Source: Panopea generosa (lineage: Eukaryota > Mollusca > Bivalvia > Adapedonta > Hiatellidae). From it: DNA of 64,000 bases. The position numbers and the translations under genes are program-made. Numbering within the stretch: position 1 is the stretch's first letter; every line of letters starts with the position of its first letter. The notes beneath the pieces are model-generated. The model was not told the origin of the DNA. It made no database searches and saw nothing but the letters and a program-made list of their open reading frames with translations. Where the stretch lies: contig CM055912.1 of NCBI GenBank assembly GCA_029582155.1, forward strand, positions 3,296,191 to 3,360,190. Reading direction: 5' to 3'. Positions 47,211 through 59,060 of the stretch are shown here, one piece after another.

Positions 47211-49139
47211 CTACTTCATCTGAACCACTTTCATAATGGCACTGTTCTGCATTCCCACGTATAGTTTATCCTCCCTGTCACAGTAAGTGAGGAAATGTGG
47301 ATACTGTACTTCATTCTGTAGTAGTATCTGTATCTTGGTACACTCGGCTGTAATCTGGTGGATGTTGTTGGAGCCATAGCCACATACATACACTGTCCCG
47401 GTCTGGTCTATAGCAATACCGCGTGGACATATCAATGTGTCATCCTTGTAGAATGCCAGCACGGTACCAGTCAAGGTCATACAGGTCACGGTGTTGTTAT
47501 TGTAATCAGACACGTATATGGCCGTCTTGTCTGGACTCATGGCAACATACTCAGGACTACTAAATAGAGGTTCACCACGGTCACCATTCATAAAACTCCT
47601 CAACACAGTACCATTCATATCGATTATCTCTACCTTCCCGGGATCCACAAATGTCACTATAAGTGTATCATTATTACTCACTATTCCATGACATTCACCT
47701 TTGACCTTTATTTCACGACATTTGGATAGTTTGTTAGAACTTAAAGACGTCAACACGATTTTCATATCATCGGGGAGAGTCACGGCCACTTGATTGTTGT
47801 CAATACGAGTTACGTCCCATGGACGGTTTGACAGTTTTAGTTCAGCAGTTATTTTGTTTTGTTTTGTATCTAATAGCTTAACTTTTTTGTTAATATTATC
47901 AGCAATGACTAACCGGTTTTCTGGAAGCAGGACTGATCCTGAGATGTAGATGCCATACCACATGGCATGACTCTGTGTTCTGACATTGATATCTGTAATG
48001 TGTGTCACTGATCTGATTTTACTCTTCTTTGTTTGTTCATTCGTTACTCGTACTTGTAGAGACGACGGATCGTTATGTGGAACGTCTGCTGATTGTTGTG
48101 AATCTATATTCTCATTACCTTCTGTCAGAATAGTTGTTTTCTTTTTTGCTTCATCTGTTTGCTCCATTTTAGTTGATTCAGTGACGTCCAGTTTTCCTGT
48201 CTTTGTTGTTTTGATATCGTTTGCATCCACAATGCTGTTTGCAGTGTTGTCCGGGGGTTTATTGATCACAGAAATATTCCCGAGTACCTTCAGTGTTTCT
48301 ATCATGTCTTGTATCTGCTTCTCCGTCTTAAACTCGTACCTCTTGATCTGATTATCATTCTTTATCTGGCTGAGACTGTCCTCTATTGTTTTCATCTGTA
48401 GTTTGGATTTGTCCATAGCAGTGAATAGTTTCGCATTTTGTTTAGATTTGTGTAAAGTATCAAGTTCTGGGATCAATGCATTTACATCTTGTTTCACTGT
48501 AATGCACAAGTCAGCAACTTTACTCATGCTTGCCTGATCTTCATCTCTGACGTCATTTACTTTTTTTATTGCGTCATTTTCAAGCTTATCAAAATATTCG
48601 TTTATCTTTGTTCTGAACTCTCGAATATCTTTTATTGCGACAGATTGGTAACTTTCTATAAACTTCACATTTTGTTCTGTCATGATGGTCGCAGTATCAG
48701 CTTGTTGGAGAAAGGAAGCAAGTTTGTTACGTAGGTGTTCATATTCTTGTTCTATATAACTGATATTGTCACATTTCTTATGATCAATCACAAAACATAT
48801 TCCACAACCTAGTTGTTGATGTGAGCTACAGTAAAAATTAACAAGCTCACCTGTGTGTTTGGAACATTTATCAACGTTCGTGTCAGGGTGATTTATCTGC
48901 GACTTCTTTCGTGGCATTGTTAATTTATCTTGTAGCACGTGATGTCTTGTCTGTCTTGGTTTACAGTGACACCTAAAACACTCCGCACATAGATGTTCAC
49001 AGCAGTCGATACAAAATCCCGCGGCGGGTAGTTGTTGGCCATCATCACTACATGGCTGACAGATAAGTTCCGCGGATTCATCAGATTCCTCCTCCTTGCG
49101 GGTACTTAGCTCACTTGCTTTTCTTCCTGGAACAGCCAT
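47211..49139 (-). CDS. RING-less TRIM-like B-box/coiled-coil/NHL protein, unit C (complete)
   Basis: A single coding exon of 642 codons, ATG at 49,137-49,139 to the stop at 47,211. The start is secure because an in-frame TAG lies five codons upstream. Domains in order: B-box1-like finger (C27, C30, C43, C46, C51, C54, H58, H66), B-box2 (C92, H95, C104, H107, C112, C115, H120, C123), coiled coil about 128-290, a polar Lys/Thr/Asn linker about 295-390, and a beta-propeller about 395-642. The propeller has blade-like motifs YVSDYNNNTVTCM and GIAIDQTGTVYVC typical of NHL-type repeats. No RING precedes the B-boxes. It is about 88-90% identical to B in the first 300 residues by eye. Function by family: TRIM-related adaptor with a protein- or RNA-binding propeller; an immune role, often proposed for expanded bivalve TRIM-like genes, is inference. 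Confidence 0.93.
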   Translation of the reverse strand: MAVPGRKASELSTRKEEESDESAELICQPCSDDGQQLPAAGFCIDCCEHLCAECFRCHCKPRQTRHHVLQDKLTMPRKKSQINHPDTNVDKCSKHTGELVNFYCSSHQQLGCGICFVIDHKKCDNISYIEQEYEHLRNKLASFLQQADTATIMTEQNVKFIESYQSVAIKDIREFRTKINEYFDKLENDAIKKVNDVRDEDQASMSKVADLCITVKQDVNALIPELDTLHKSKQNAKLFTAMDKSKLQMKTIEDSLSQIKNDNQIKRYEFKTEKQIQDMIETLKVLGNISVINKPPDNTANSIVDANDIKTTKTGKLDVTESTKMEQTDEAKKKTTILTEGNENIDSQQSADVPHNDPSSLQVRVTNEQTKKSKIRSVTHITDINVRTQSHAMWYGIYISGSVLLPENRLVIADNINKKVKLLDTKQNKITAELKLSNRPWDVTRIDNNQVAVTLPDDMKIVLTSLSSNKLSKCREIKVKGECHGIVSNNDTLIVTFVDPGKVEIIDMNGTVLRSFMNGDRGEPLFSSPEYVAMSPDKTAIYVSDYNNNTVTCMTLTGTVLAFYKDDTLICPRGIAIDQTGTVYVCGYGSNNIHQITAECTKIQILLQNEVQYPHFLTYCDREDKLYVGMQNSAIMKVVQMK

Positions 49140-49175
49140 TTCGTACCTATCCTTCTATTTAAACGTATTTAGTTT

Positions 49176-49290
49176 CTGCAAATATAGTGTTACAATATAT
49201 TAGAGAAAATAATCCCACCTGTGCTCATTGAATTTCCTACGTAAAGCATTCAATCTTCCTAATATATAAAACAGATGAATGGCTTACAGT
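49176..49290 (-). other. Predicted small 5'-UTR intron of the unit C B-box gene
   Basis: TTTGCAG acceptor 36 bases upstream of the ATG and GTAAGCC donor candidate near 49,285, equivalent to A and B. The in-frame TAG upstream of the ATG lies in the presumed exon between acceptor and start. Confidence 0.35.
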
Positions 49291-49910
49291 ATTAAAGATG
49301 CATCACTTATAACTTTCTGTTCAAGAAATTATGACATGTTCATAGAATCTCAAAGAGAAAGATAGCATTCAAAGACAATGGTCGATTCCATACCTGAAGT
49401 ATATATTATTTATGAGAAATTCGATAATACACTGGTCGGCATTTCACGTTTTATTCGTCGATGGTTTAGCATGACCCGCTACTGACCAATGAGATTTATG
49501 TCAACACAATGAAAGAATTTCACACTACAGAAACATAAAACAATATAAATTATTGAACAGAATATCCTTAATATATGATGTTTGATATAAATGTGCAGTT
49601 TTACTGATAAGCTTGAATACATATTGGCAATATAAATAAGGCCTCTTTAATACATTACTTCTTATTTGTTTTTATTTGAATATATGAATGGAAGCCATAT
49701 ATTGTATTATGTAAATGTTTGTCACGCTAATTGTCGTAATTTCACTGTTTTAAGTTGCTCGAAATTCACGCAGTAACTGTAAAACATCAGTCACGTTTCT
49801 GCTAAAAGTGTCAATAGTTATGCACATATACAAATATATTGACATAGTCAGTATGAATTCGGTAAATGTCTATTAAAGTCAACAGGGAAACAATATTTTT
49901 CACATATATT
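49180..49910. other. Conserved 5' flank of the B-box gene, unit C
   Basis: Very close to unit A (945-1690). No gene is called. Confidence 0.55.
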
Positions 49911-49911
49911 A

Positions 49912-50270
49912 GTTCATGTTATAGGAATAGTGATAGTTTATAAACTTATATAAACATATGCTTACCAACAAAAAAAGTAGTTGTAACATTGACTGGTGTC
50001 CTGTTATAGAAATAGTGAGAGTGTATCGACTATATGCAAATGATAGTCGACAAAGAAAGAGTAATAGTAACATCTACTAGTATTTTGTTATAGGAAAAGT
50101 GATAGTGTATAGACAATATGATAGTCGAAAAGGAAATAGTATTAGTGACATCCACTAGTGTCCTGTTACAGAAACAGTGATAGTGAATAGACTATATGCT
50201 AGTCGGCAAAGAACCAGTAGCAAAAACATCTTATAGTGTCCTGTTATAGTAAGAGTGATAGTGTAAGATC
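49912..50270. repeat. ~75-bp minisatellite, left block, unit C
   Basis: About four to five units, against two to three at the same place in A. It ends at the same junction with the LINE block (GTAAGATCCCACTACACAGG). Confidence 0.85.
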
Positions 50271-50280
50271 CCACTACACA

Positions 50281-52330
50281 GGTGAATTTTTTCTTTTTTT
50301 GTAACTTTTATTTCAATTTAGTTAAAAAAACATACATATTGATACAAAATAGCTCATGATAATTATATATATATATTTAGAAATTTCTAATAGACATTGA
50401 ATGTCTCACTGACAGTGGGAACTGAATGAGTAAAAAACAGTGCCCACTAAATCCAGATAGTTTGTTTGTGTAGTTTAAATCTCAAGGGCCGTATTATCGT
50501 AATTAATAAAAATGTTCAAACAGAAATCCTCCCTAAGCATTTTATTTTTCAGTTTCTCTTTTAATTATTATTTGAAATACTTCAAAGTTCAATTACCACA
50601 TACAGTCATAACACCTCTGTACTTAATGATAAAGTATAACTTGCAACATAATCAGTAAGTGTGATGTTTTAGCATTTAAAACTATCGCTTAGGAAACTAT
50701 CAAAATATGTTAATTTAGTGAAACCGGAGTCAACAACTCAATGGCTACCAAACATTAAGATAACTTGTATATATATGCATTTGTAGACGTGCAAACATTG
50801 ATGAGAGTCAACATTGTTGCTTTGCACTTGTTGTAATGTATAAACTATAAAGCAACAATACATGTTAAATTGAATGTTGGAGTTCATTTATTGATGATAG
50901 ATAAATGCATAAAAAACAATCAAATTGTCATGAAACATTCTGCTTTGAATCTTTTCTTTGTAAACTTTGTAAACTTACTATTTTGAAAAGAAAGTAATGC
51001 TTTATTGATGTATATAAACATTAAATAATTATTCTTATTGCAGGTCTAGTCTTGATAATGAGCAGCTTAATATTATAGTTGATTGGAGAAAAGAAAAAAA
51101 GGAAAAAATAAAAACACCCTGGGGAGGGGATGGGGATTGATATAACTAATTATCTACAAATATAAATGTATTTGTAATCAAACAAATGTGTCTATATTAA
51201 AACTGAAAGAGTAACATATAAATGTTTCAAATCTGTATCAAGATATTAGTGGATTAAAATCATTCCAAATAATATCAAAAGAGTGTATTTTACAATTTAT
51301 TGTTGCAAGATACCGTTCTGTATTATACATATTTATAATATGTTTTTTAAAGTTGTCAAGTGTAGGTTTAACTGTTTTAAGTTTCTGGGTGTAAATAAAT
51401 TTCTTTGCAATTAATATTATTTTATTCAAAACTTTGTCAAATATTTTATTTCCCAACATAATGTCTCTATTTGTCCCATTTAAATTAATGCCTATATATT
51501 TTTTGCGAATATGGTTCATCAAACATGAGATAAATTGTTTATAAATGTCACATTTGATAAAAATATGTTTAATTGTTTCTATTTCTCTGTTGCATGAACT
51601 ACAAATATCAGAAACCTTTATTTTCATTTTTTTAAGAAGAGAATTGGTTCCTAATATTTGGTGGTTTATTATGTACTGAAACCATTGTAAGTTTGTGTCA
51701 TTTTTTATGTTAAATGGAAGGAAGTAAACTTTGGTTTCAACTAAATTGGTTCTTATATCCAAATCATTTTCCCATTTAGCAGCGGATTGAAGGATTAAAT
51801 TTTCTTGTATACAAGACTGATAAATTGCCCTACATCCTTTTGTATCTTTCATAATTATTGATATTGATAGAGGGCATGTAGGTGCCCCTCCATTACTAAT
51901 TAAATGAACAATAATTGAATCTTTAGATAAGTACCTTTTAACAGATGCTAGCAATGCTTCATATTCTATGAAGTTTGTTTTTATGTTGTACCTATTAATA
52001 AAATCAGTCATTGAGTAGAAATTACCATTTGTATTCATAATATCATTTATCAATAAAACACCCTTAGAGAACCAATGGTTATAAAATATACTTGTGCCTC
52101 CGACCTTAATGTTTGGGTTAAACCAAATCGGATTTTTTTTTTAAAATGTGTACTTGTTTTCTTTGTTCTATATAAAATAAGGTCTAGGATTTCCATTGTA
52201 AAAAAATAATTCCACATAGACTTTTTTTGTTAGTTCATAGCAGGAATGTAAACCCACATAAAAATGTACAATGACTGGTAGGTTGACCACGTTGTTTTTT
52301 GTAAAAGAGGGTGCAGCGACACCCTGTTTT
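50281..52330 (-). mobile_element. 5'-truncated, decayed non-LTR retrotransposon (LINE), unit C
   Basis: The same insertion as 1902-4150. The minus strand keeps WFNPNIKVGGTSIFY and the Trp codon that is a stop in A. A longer A-run (10 against 7) near 52,133 again shifts the frame. About 230 bases present in A (2,405-2,635) are missing here. The T-rich start at 50,285-50,300 is the possible poly(A) end. Confidence 0.7.
51238..52053 (-). pseudogene. LINE ORF2 C-terminal fragment (zf-RVT region), unit C
   Basis: About 271 codons, with zinc-knuckle residues in CSSCNREIETIKHIF followed by IKC. One codon more than A (an extra residue in the KDSIIVHLI region). The reading continues upstream through the Trp codon to the A-run, so this copy is slightly less decayed than that in A. 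Confidence 0.75.
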
Positions 52331-52604
52331 TTTTTTAAATAAAATAAGTCCTCGAATGCTCATAAATACATGCATATCATATGTTGAAATTCTATAAAAC
52401 TCACTTTTTTAACACCAGTGATGTCTTATTGCAGTATATGCTACACCAACTTTTGTGCTACTCATCTGCAGCAAGAAATCACAACTTCCATGAACCATTT
52501 GAAAATATTTCAAAACCAAATAACATAGGCCTTGTTTTTAAGCGTAAGAACCATTACTGTTACCGTGGGGAAAAAGGGGCGTAACTGTGTAGTGAAACGT
52601 GTAT
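52331..52604. other. LINE 5' side junction, unit C
   Basis: Matches A 4,150-4,430. A 67-codon plus frame at 52,381 is broken in A and not a gene. It ends at the ~75-bp array. Confidence 0.4.
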
Positions 52605-53200
52605 AGAAAGTCATTATAGTAACATCTACTAGTGTCCTGTTTTAGGAATAGAGAGTGCATAGACTATTTGCAGTCAATAAAGAAACAGTCGTAGTAACAT
52701 ATAGTGCCCTGTTATAGGAATAGTGATAGTGAGTAGACTATATCATAGTCGACAAAAGAACAGTAGTAATAACATCAACTTGTGTCGTGTTTTAGGAAAA
52801 CCGATAGTATATAGATGGAATATAGATTATATGATTGTCGACAAAGAAACCGTAGTAATAACATTGACTTGTATCCTGTTATAGGAATAGGGAAAGTTTA
52901 TAGACTATATGATAATCAACAAAGAAACAGTAGTAGTAACATCTACTAGTGTCCTGTTATAGAAATAGTGAGAGCTTATATGCTAGTTAACAAAGCAACA
53001 GTTGTAGTAACATCTACTAGTGACTTGTTATAGTTTAAGTGAGAGTGTATAGACTATATGCTAGTTATCAAAGCAACAGTAGTAGTAATATCTACTAGTG
53101 TCCTGTTATAAAAATAGTGAGAGTGTAGAGATTATACGAAAGTCAACAAAGAAACAGTTGTAGTAACATTTACTAGTGTCGTGTTATAGGAATATTATTT
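52605..53200. repeat. ~75-bp minisatellite, main block, unit C
   Basis: About seven units against about fifteen in A. Confidence 0.88.
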
Positions 53201-53299
53201 TTTTTAAAAAAGACACAAGTTCATGTTAAGATATATGCCATGTATGTTATTGAGTCGTTTAGTACTTTTGGTACTTTGATGAAAAATGAAATGGCGGAG

Positions 53300-53505
53300 T
53301 AATATTGTAAACGCCGACTATATAAAGGTAATCAGGTGAGTGCCGACTATATACAAGTATTCAGGTGAATGTCGACTATATACAAGTATTCAGGTGAATG
53401 CCGACTATATACAAATATTCAGGTAAATGCCGACTATATACAAGTATTCAGATATACAAGTATTCAGGTAAATGCCGACTGTATACAAGCATTCAGGTGA
53501 AACAA
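53300..53505. repeat. 29-bp minisatellite, unit C
   Basis: About six units (core GCCGACTATATACAAGTATT), against about 23 in A. Confidence 0.9.
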
Positions 53506-55139
53506 TGCCCGTCTCATGTTTTAAGTATTTTAGTTAAATGTTTTTGAAACTGGAACAAGTTCTGCAATGCTAACTTCAATTCATATCCACACACAGAATT
53601 CTGTTTCTCAAATTAAATTAAGTATATAGTTAAACCAAATCTGGTGCCAATCAAACACTGTGTTTCATCGGAAACAACATAACAACATTTCACATCAAAT
53701 GAAAACCAGTATTTCCAAGACTTTTATTAAATTGCTACATTTACCTGCTTTTACAACACTGACCTCAGCGCTGGAGTTTATAAATCACTGTTTATATAAC
53801 GCTGCACACCTACAACTCCTACAAACAAATATAGTGGACAAATGTTTTATTAATAGAAAAAGAAATTTCAGTAATTAACCATACACATAAAATATTCAGG
53901 TTATGTTCATAATGATTGCTTCTTAAAATTGCATTTCAAAAGTATTTATTAAACCCACACCTTTGTTATCTGCTTATGGTGAATTACAACGCTACACTAT
54001 GTTATCTGCTTAATATGGTGAATTAACACAGACTCATGTGTATAGAGTGCATCTCCTTTAATTTTCAAATTTTTGGCAATTGGAGTTAAACATTTTTTAA
54101 AACTGCATATAACAAACACTTTTAAGAAATTATGTTTTTGCCAATTAAATGTATTAACAATAATCTAGTAGTATGCAACATTATAACAAAAACAATGCAT
54201 TGATGACTGTAATTTTGAAAAGGGTTCTCTGATTTAAATCATATATTGAATTATAGAAAAACTGACCAAGAGCTATATAGCGGTTTTTATATAGCAGTTG
54301 AAGCTTCAAGTGGCAATGACCATATGTATATACGTGTGCTCTAATCTTTTCACTATTACCATAAGCACATATCAATTAACGCATCTTTTAGTATATTAAG
54401 TACTTTGAGATTGATAACATTTAAGTAACACAGTTATCTTCCACTTTTTGCACATATTAATTCAGTGACATCAAAACATTCCTTAAAGCACTGAGAGTAC
54501 TTTGATTTTATCAGTTTATAATGCAATATACATCGATAAGATAAGACATCTGAATGACATTACAATTAATATACATAATTAAAAAATGCTGAAGCATTCA
54601 TTGAGGCAATAATTGAATTTTCACATATATCATTATTTTATATACTGGTATATCGGAATTAGAAAATTATGAACAATAAACAATTTCTCCACCCACTAAT
54701 CTCTCTACAGGTTGTACGCCCGGTACCTTGGCAACGGTACTGAATGTACGTAAAAACACTACAACTATTTACATAATAAATTAGTTTACCTCTGTACGAC
54801 TGTATTCAGTTCACTAACCTTGAAGAGTCATTTTAATTCGAGTTTAATGCTTGCATTTCACGTCCTACTTTCGATTTTAAAAGTTAACCCGGTGTATCGT
54901 AAATTGTAGAAAACTGTTAAATACACCCAGGTACTACTAAAACCCGGTTAATTACCGGCTACTACGCGTCATTTTGCGGATCGGAATTAATGTCAAGTGT
55001 ATTAAACTATGCACTTGTGAACAGGTGTACAATTGAAATATATTAGGTCTGTTAGAAGGATGAAATGTATACATTTACAGAAACATCTGACCCCCTGATT
55101 GTTTATTAAACGTAAAAACCGAATATATATGAGCGGAGA
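53506..55139. other. Non-coding block shared with unit A (and partly B)
   Basis: Matches 6,346-8,720 minus the MITE. About 95% identity by eye. The MITE locus is about 53,938-53,945. Confidence 0.5.
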
Positions 55140-55285
55140 GCATCGTCAAGTGGCATGTTATCGGAGAGCCTTCGGTTCGATCCTCTACCTCGGCTATGGG
55201 TGGTGTCCTTGAGCATGACACGTGTTCCACATGTGCTTAGTACTGGTTTTACCCATGAAGACCCCGAGCTTTATTTTTATGAGAT
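55140..55285 (+). mobile_element. tRNA-derived SINE fragment, family 1, unit C
   Basis: Counterpart of 8722-8865 with an intact B-box CGGTTCGATCC and TTTTACCCATGAAGACC body. Confidence 0.6.
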
Positions 55286-55570
55286 GTAATAATTTATTTC
55301 ACAATCGGAGTAATATTGAACTATATTAGATATGTATTGTTAGAGAGAACGTTAAAGAGAAGTTTGTTATAATCAATAAATGGCTAGATTATTATTTGAG
55401 GACCCCTGTGTCTCACCTCTACCAAGGAAGCATTTTGTTTTATCGACACTCAGCGGCCCTATGTGCACCATCATCCTCTCCGTTCTAGTTAAATTCATTA
55501 AATACCCGGCTGTGTAATCTACGAACGCCCTCTCCCTCAAACGGGGGTGTATTTGTATTAAGCCCACACC

Positions 55571-55742
55571 TCTAACACATTACATACTATATCTGATATC
55601 AGTATTCCCACCCCACATCAAGTCCGTATAACACATTACATACTTTCTCTGATATCAGTATTCCAACCCCACCCAAAGTCCGTATAACATATTGCATACC
55701 ATCTCTAATATCATTATTCCCACCCAACCCCAAGTCCGTATA
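55571..55742. repeat. 56-bp satellite, three-unit remnant, unit C
   Basis: About three units of the satellite that occupies 4.3 kb in unit A. Flanks on both sides match those in A. Confidence 0.92.
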
Positions 55743-55744
55743 GT

Positions 55745-56506
55745 AAATTTGCTGACAATCTACACCCACAAACATAATAACCTGGATCCGCCACTGATCA
55801 ACATACCTAACGTAAAAGTGTTGTAGTGTTTGCTTTTAAATATAATTGACATTTCGGCATTGATTAAACTATCCAGCGGCGGACACCAAACTAAGATAAG
55901 AAAAACATTAAAACAACAACAAACCGGACGAAATAATCAATGAAATAAATATAATTAACCCATTTGCAATCCACTTCAGAACATGAAATTGTCCCTGCAT
56001 AGATGGTTTATTGCTATCTCCCCCTTACTTTGAGAACTTGATCGAAATATGCCCCGCCCCCCTCGCTTCTAACCAACCAAACCCACATCCTATATCTGCA
56101 TCGTTTCCCTCTGACTCAATACTGTTGATTCACCTGTCGATGTGTACGGTGAGCCTCGTCCTATTTTTTTTTGTCTAAACATCACCTGATAAAGTTGATA
56201 ATATTAGAAACATTGTATTATCTATATCCTGTGACCCGGGTTAATTTTGTCCTAGATAATATTAGCGTTACATGTCCTAAAGCAAGTATCCATGTATACA
56301 TATTGATCCACAGTCAGATAAATTATGATTACGATTAGTGTAGCACGTTATCCCGTGGTTAAGCATTAGGAATCGTGCGTTCAATCCTCCGCCCGGCTTT
56401 GTTCGGTGTACTTAAGGAAAAAACTATATCCGCTTTACGTTGGTGTTACCGCAGATTTTCATAATTATCTTTATGTAATTGGCGGTAATCATACATGTAA
56501 TAATCA
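55745..56506. other. Non-coding block right of the satellite, unit C
   Basis: Matches 13,476-14,196. It includes the tRNA-like relic at about 56,350-56,410, where A/C identity rises from about 94% to over 99%. Confidence 0.5.
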
Positions 56507-56725
56507 ACAGTCGGTAGCGCGTCTGACTATCAAGCTAGGAGTCGTGAGTTCGAATACCCGCCCGACCACAGTCTCTGTGATGACTTATATACGACTCTGC
56601 GTATCATTGTTATTTGTCTTTCACCGCTGGTTCAAGTGGGAAATGTATCAGTTACTTGCGGTGATAGGGTGTGCTCGAGTACTGGTTAGCCTGCCGGGAT
56701 TAAAATCAATCGTAACAGTCGTTAG
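56507..56725 (+). mobile_element. tRNA-derived SINE, family 2, unit C copy 1
   Basis: Nearly identical to 14,197-14,415 (one clear change, CTCAAGTA to CTCGAGTA). Confidence 0.75.
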
Positions 56726-56854
56726 GTAAATTGATCGCCTGATAGTTCTCGATGACATGAAACTGACGCTCAATATTCGCTATATCACTCAATAATAATG
56801 ATCTTCATATTTTCACCATGCCGCGTTTCATATTCCGGTTTTCAAAATTATCTA

Positions 56855-57165
56855 TTGTAACACATTACGATTATTGCCGAATTACTTATGTATCTTCATA
56901 TTTTCGGCAAGTTTTATATTAATTTTCTTCGTATTATTGTCGACTTCTTTAATTATCTACATATTATCGCCGAATTTAATAATTCTCTTCGTATTATTGA
57001 TGACTTTTATAATTCTCTTCGTATTAATGTCGACTTCTATAATTATCTGCATATTACCGCAAATTTTCTTAATTATCATCATATTATAGTTAGCTTTATA
57101 ATTCTCTTCGTAATATCGCCGACTTTTATATTGTCTTCGTTATATCACCAAATTCCTTACTAACT
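56855..57165. repeat. ~30-bp degenerate AT-rich minisatellite, unit C
   Basis: Same repeat as 14,545, with one extra ~30-bp unit near 56,925 and another near 57,115. Confidence 0.8.
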
Positions 57166-57998
57166 AGGATCTTCGTATAACTGTAAGTGTTCGTTTTGTC
57201 TGACAAGTCTGATGGACAACGTTTACAATATTACTTGTATTAACTATGTTATGCCAGTTCCATGATGTGTTTAAGTTGGTAAGATAACACTGTTATTGAT
57301 AATGTAACAACTAAACTCAAATCCAACGACTCTTAACTAAATTACACTTTTTATATTTTTGATTAAATCCATACCACGTGGTCATTTCAAAATCAAATTA
57401 AAAGAAGATAGTTTAAGTTATCATTAATCTCACAGCCAACGTTCATGCTCATCTGTTTCAGAAAACATCTCACAAGTGGCCCATTACAAAGAAAGTCACT
57501 GTGGTAAAATGAAATATAAATTGCGTATCTTCAACATGAGCGGAAATTAAATTAAATATAATGAGGACATGAGTGCTCATTTATTATTAAATTTATTATT
57601 ATTAATTTACTTAATTAATTATTAAATGAGCTCGAATTTAAGATTCTTTTGATCAAATTAGTTTATAAAAATAGTATGTTTATTCAACTTTTCACGTCTT
57701 TAAGGAACAAGAAAATGACTGGCATATTAATTTCCGTCAGTCCTTCTATGAAGTAACGTTACAATTCGGTCAGAGTGTAGTTCGGCATTTTACGTACGAG
57801 ATTTGAGTTATACGAAAATACCGAAAGAGGATTCGGAAGTGATTTTACACTAGGTTAATAAAAATATGTCATGGGTTTATTACATTCCTGCACTGTAAAA
57901 CATCAGTATTTATGAGCTTTGTTTTGATTACGTCACATTATTGATAAGAACCTGTCTTGTAGGTTTGGACAATCCAGTTCCAACATGCCTACAAATGT
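57166..57998. other. Non-coding block shared by all three units, unit C copy
   Basis: Almost identical to 14,806-15,641. Confidence 0.5.
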
Positions 57999-58151
57999 AT
58001 GCTGAAACAATTATTCAGCGTTACAGTATTTGAGGACGAAAATGAAATAAAAACAACAACTTATGTAGAATGCGAACACACTGATCCAGTACATGCTAAT
58101 ATCTCAGCTCCTCGCACGATTGATGTCTCCCAACGTCAGCAAAATAACTAA
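57999..58151 (+). CDS. Conserved 50-codon exon-like frame, unit C (hypothetical)
   Basis: Counterpart of 15,642-15,794, with one Tyr-to-Asn change that matches B. See that entry for the reasoning; function unknown. Confidence 0.3.
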   Translation: MLKQLFSVTVFEDENEIKTTTYVECEHTDPVHANISAPRTIDVSQRQQNN

Positions 58152-58317
58152 AACAATATCGTAAAAAAACAAGTAGACATTTTTAGCAAATTACGTCTTG
58201 AAATGTTGACGTATATGGAATTTATGTATGCATGTCTCATTTTTGATATACTCAAATAATGTACGCGCTATGAAAAATATAGTATAGGTCATTATGTCAT
58301 TTCAAATGTTTATGGGG

Positions 58318-58597
58318 TCCATAAGTGACGGACAATACGTCATCGCGTAAACACATCAGGCCAGTAGACAGACGACAGATGACGGACAACGCATTAACGT
58401 GTTAGTACATCTGACCAGTAGACAGACGACTGGTGACGGACAACGCGTCATCGCATAAACACATCTTGCAAATAGACAGACGACAGGTGACGGATTACGT
58501 ATTATCGTGTAATCACACCTGACAAGTAGACAGACGACTGGTGACGGTCAACGCGTCATCGCATAAACACATCTTACAAATAGACAGACAACAGAAA
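58318..58597. repeat. 54-bp satellite, small array, unit C
   Basis: About five units; two more than A. Confidence 0.9.
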
Positions 58598-58789
58598 AAT
58601 TACTTAAACATATATATTTATAAATGTGGAATTGTACGTTTACCTTAAAAATGCTAGAACTTATATTTTAACGAATCTAGAGGACAATTCAGATGTATAA
58701 TGTGGCATGTATGGTTATAAAACGTACATGGCCTGCTGTTATAATTTCTGTTCTTGAAGTACTTTGTTGAGATACTTCGAGGGTTTTAC

Positions 58790-59060
58790 GTGGTGGCCAA
58801 GTGGTCTAAGGGGTCCTCCCTGGCCGAGTGGTCTAAATTGCCTCTTCAAGATCATTTACCACCTCACCGCGAAGGTCGTAGGTTCGAGTCCCGCTCGCTC
58901 CTAAAACATTATGTGAGAACGTTTCAAGTTACTTACGGAAGGACGGTGGTTCTACCCAGTCTGATTCAGTCTGAGGTCTTCCTCAACCAATGAAACTGGA
59001 TAGGCCATCGATATATAACCTGAAATAGGTTAAAAAATGGCATTAAACCCAACTAAAAAA
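58790..59060 (+). mobile_element. tRNA-Ser/Leu-like SINE, family 3, unit C copy 1
   Basis: Counterpart of 16,321-16,591, also with a doubled A-box. The 79-codon plus frame here at 58,754-58,993 reads through the SINE and is not a gene. Confidence 0.8.

Noticed and set aside
55373-55567. 64-codon minus frame left of the satellite remnant
   Set aside because: Overlaps SINE-flank text, not open in A, no domain.
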